DNA of 64,000 nucleotides from Olavius algarvensis associated proteobacterium Delta 3 (GTDB lineage Bacteria > Desulfobacterota > Desulfobacteria > Desulfobacterales > CAFBRK01), in the NCBI GenBank assembly GCA_903231505.1, contig CAFBRK010000279.1:18269-82268 (forward strand). The letters are read 5' to 3'. The stretch is not shown here. Within the stretch, counting starts at the first letter, position 1. Below are more notes on the stretch, generated by a model, which was given only the letters and a program-made list of their open reading frames with translations, was not told the DNA's origin and searched no databases.

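Noticed and set aside
63934..63936. GTG at 63936 as start of the upstream giant
   Set aside because: The codon lies within a repeated internal motif (TNYVQPVDGG) that recurs at 63.1 kb, and the frame stays open to the window edge.

Overview
The window is almost entirely filled by two giant genes on the minus strand, each running off one edge. The upstream gene covers 31384-64000; its stop is inside and its 5' end lies beyond 64000, with more than 10,870 codons visible. The downstream gene starts at about 30436 and continues past position 1, with about 10,145 codons visible. A 0.95 kb intergenic region separates them. I see no tRNA, rRNA, CRISPR array, transposase or plus-strand gene; the long plus-strand open frames are GC-rich shadows of the two giants.

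The downstream gene encodes a LEPR-XLL / DUF4347 / RTX giant. In order it carries an N-terminal LEPRILLSAD motif, an acidic linker, a DUF4347 domain, scattered RTX calcium-binding nonapeptides, several families of beta-rich repeats, one metzincin-like module (HEIGHTLGLAD), helical repeats, 15 copies of an Ig-like repeat, and a large RTX array beginning near 1680 and running to the edge. As given, its frame is broken three times: in 29129-29205, at a T7 run (minus strand) at 26900-26906, and at a G7 run (minus strand) at 1714-1720. The coding signal resumes in another frame each time, so I read it as one gene with small indels (sequence errors, slippage or recent decay). It appears to start at a CTG codon behind a perfect AGGAGG. 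An AT-rich segment of about 7.5 kb (about 20.5-28.0 kb) lies inside this otherwise GC-rich gene.

The upstream gene is one unbroken frame. It carries a 273-residue N-terminal repeat, 18 CARDB-like domains, two beta-propeller-like regions with Ig/TIG-like domains between them, a full RHS/YD-repeat shell with its DPTG end motif, and a Gly/Ala-rich and then AT-rich tip with an HEKFH motif. It then continues, unlike normal Rhs proteins, through two metzincin-like modules, a cadherin-like domain, ten near-identical 85-residue PKD repeats, an SdrD-B-like domain, and C-terminal RTX repeats with a very basic tail.

LEPR-XLL and DUF4347 giants with RTX repeats are known mostly from Desulfobacterota (for example Desulfobacteraceae/Desulfosarcinaceae) and some Planctomycetota and Gammaproteobacteria. 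The composition and architecture fit a large-genome sulfate-reducing Desulfobacterota best, but no housekeeping gene is present to confirm it. Both products are probably secreted, most likely by a type I system not encoded here, and act at or outside the cell surface in adhesion, matrix formation or contact-dependent antagonism. The intergenic region holds a MITE-like palindromic element, a dispersed GA-rich repeat and the leader of the downstream gene.
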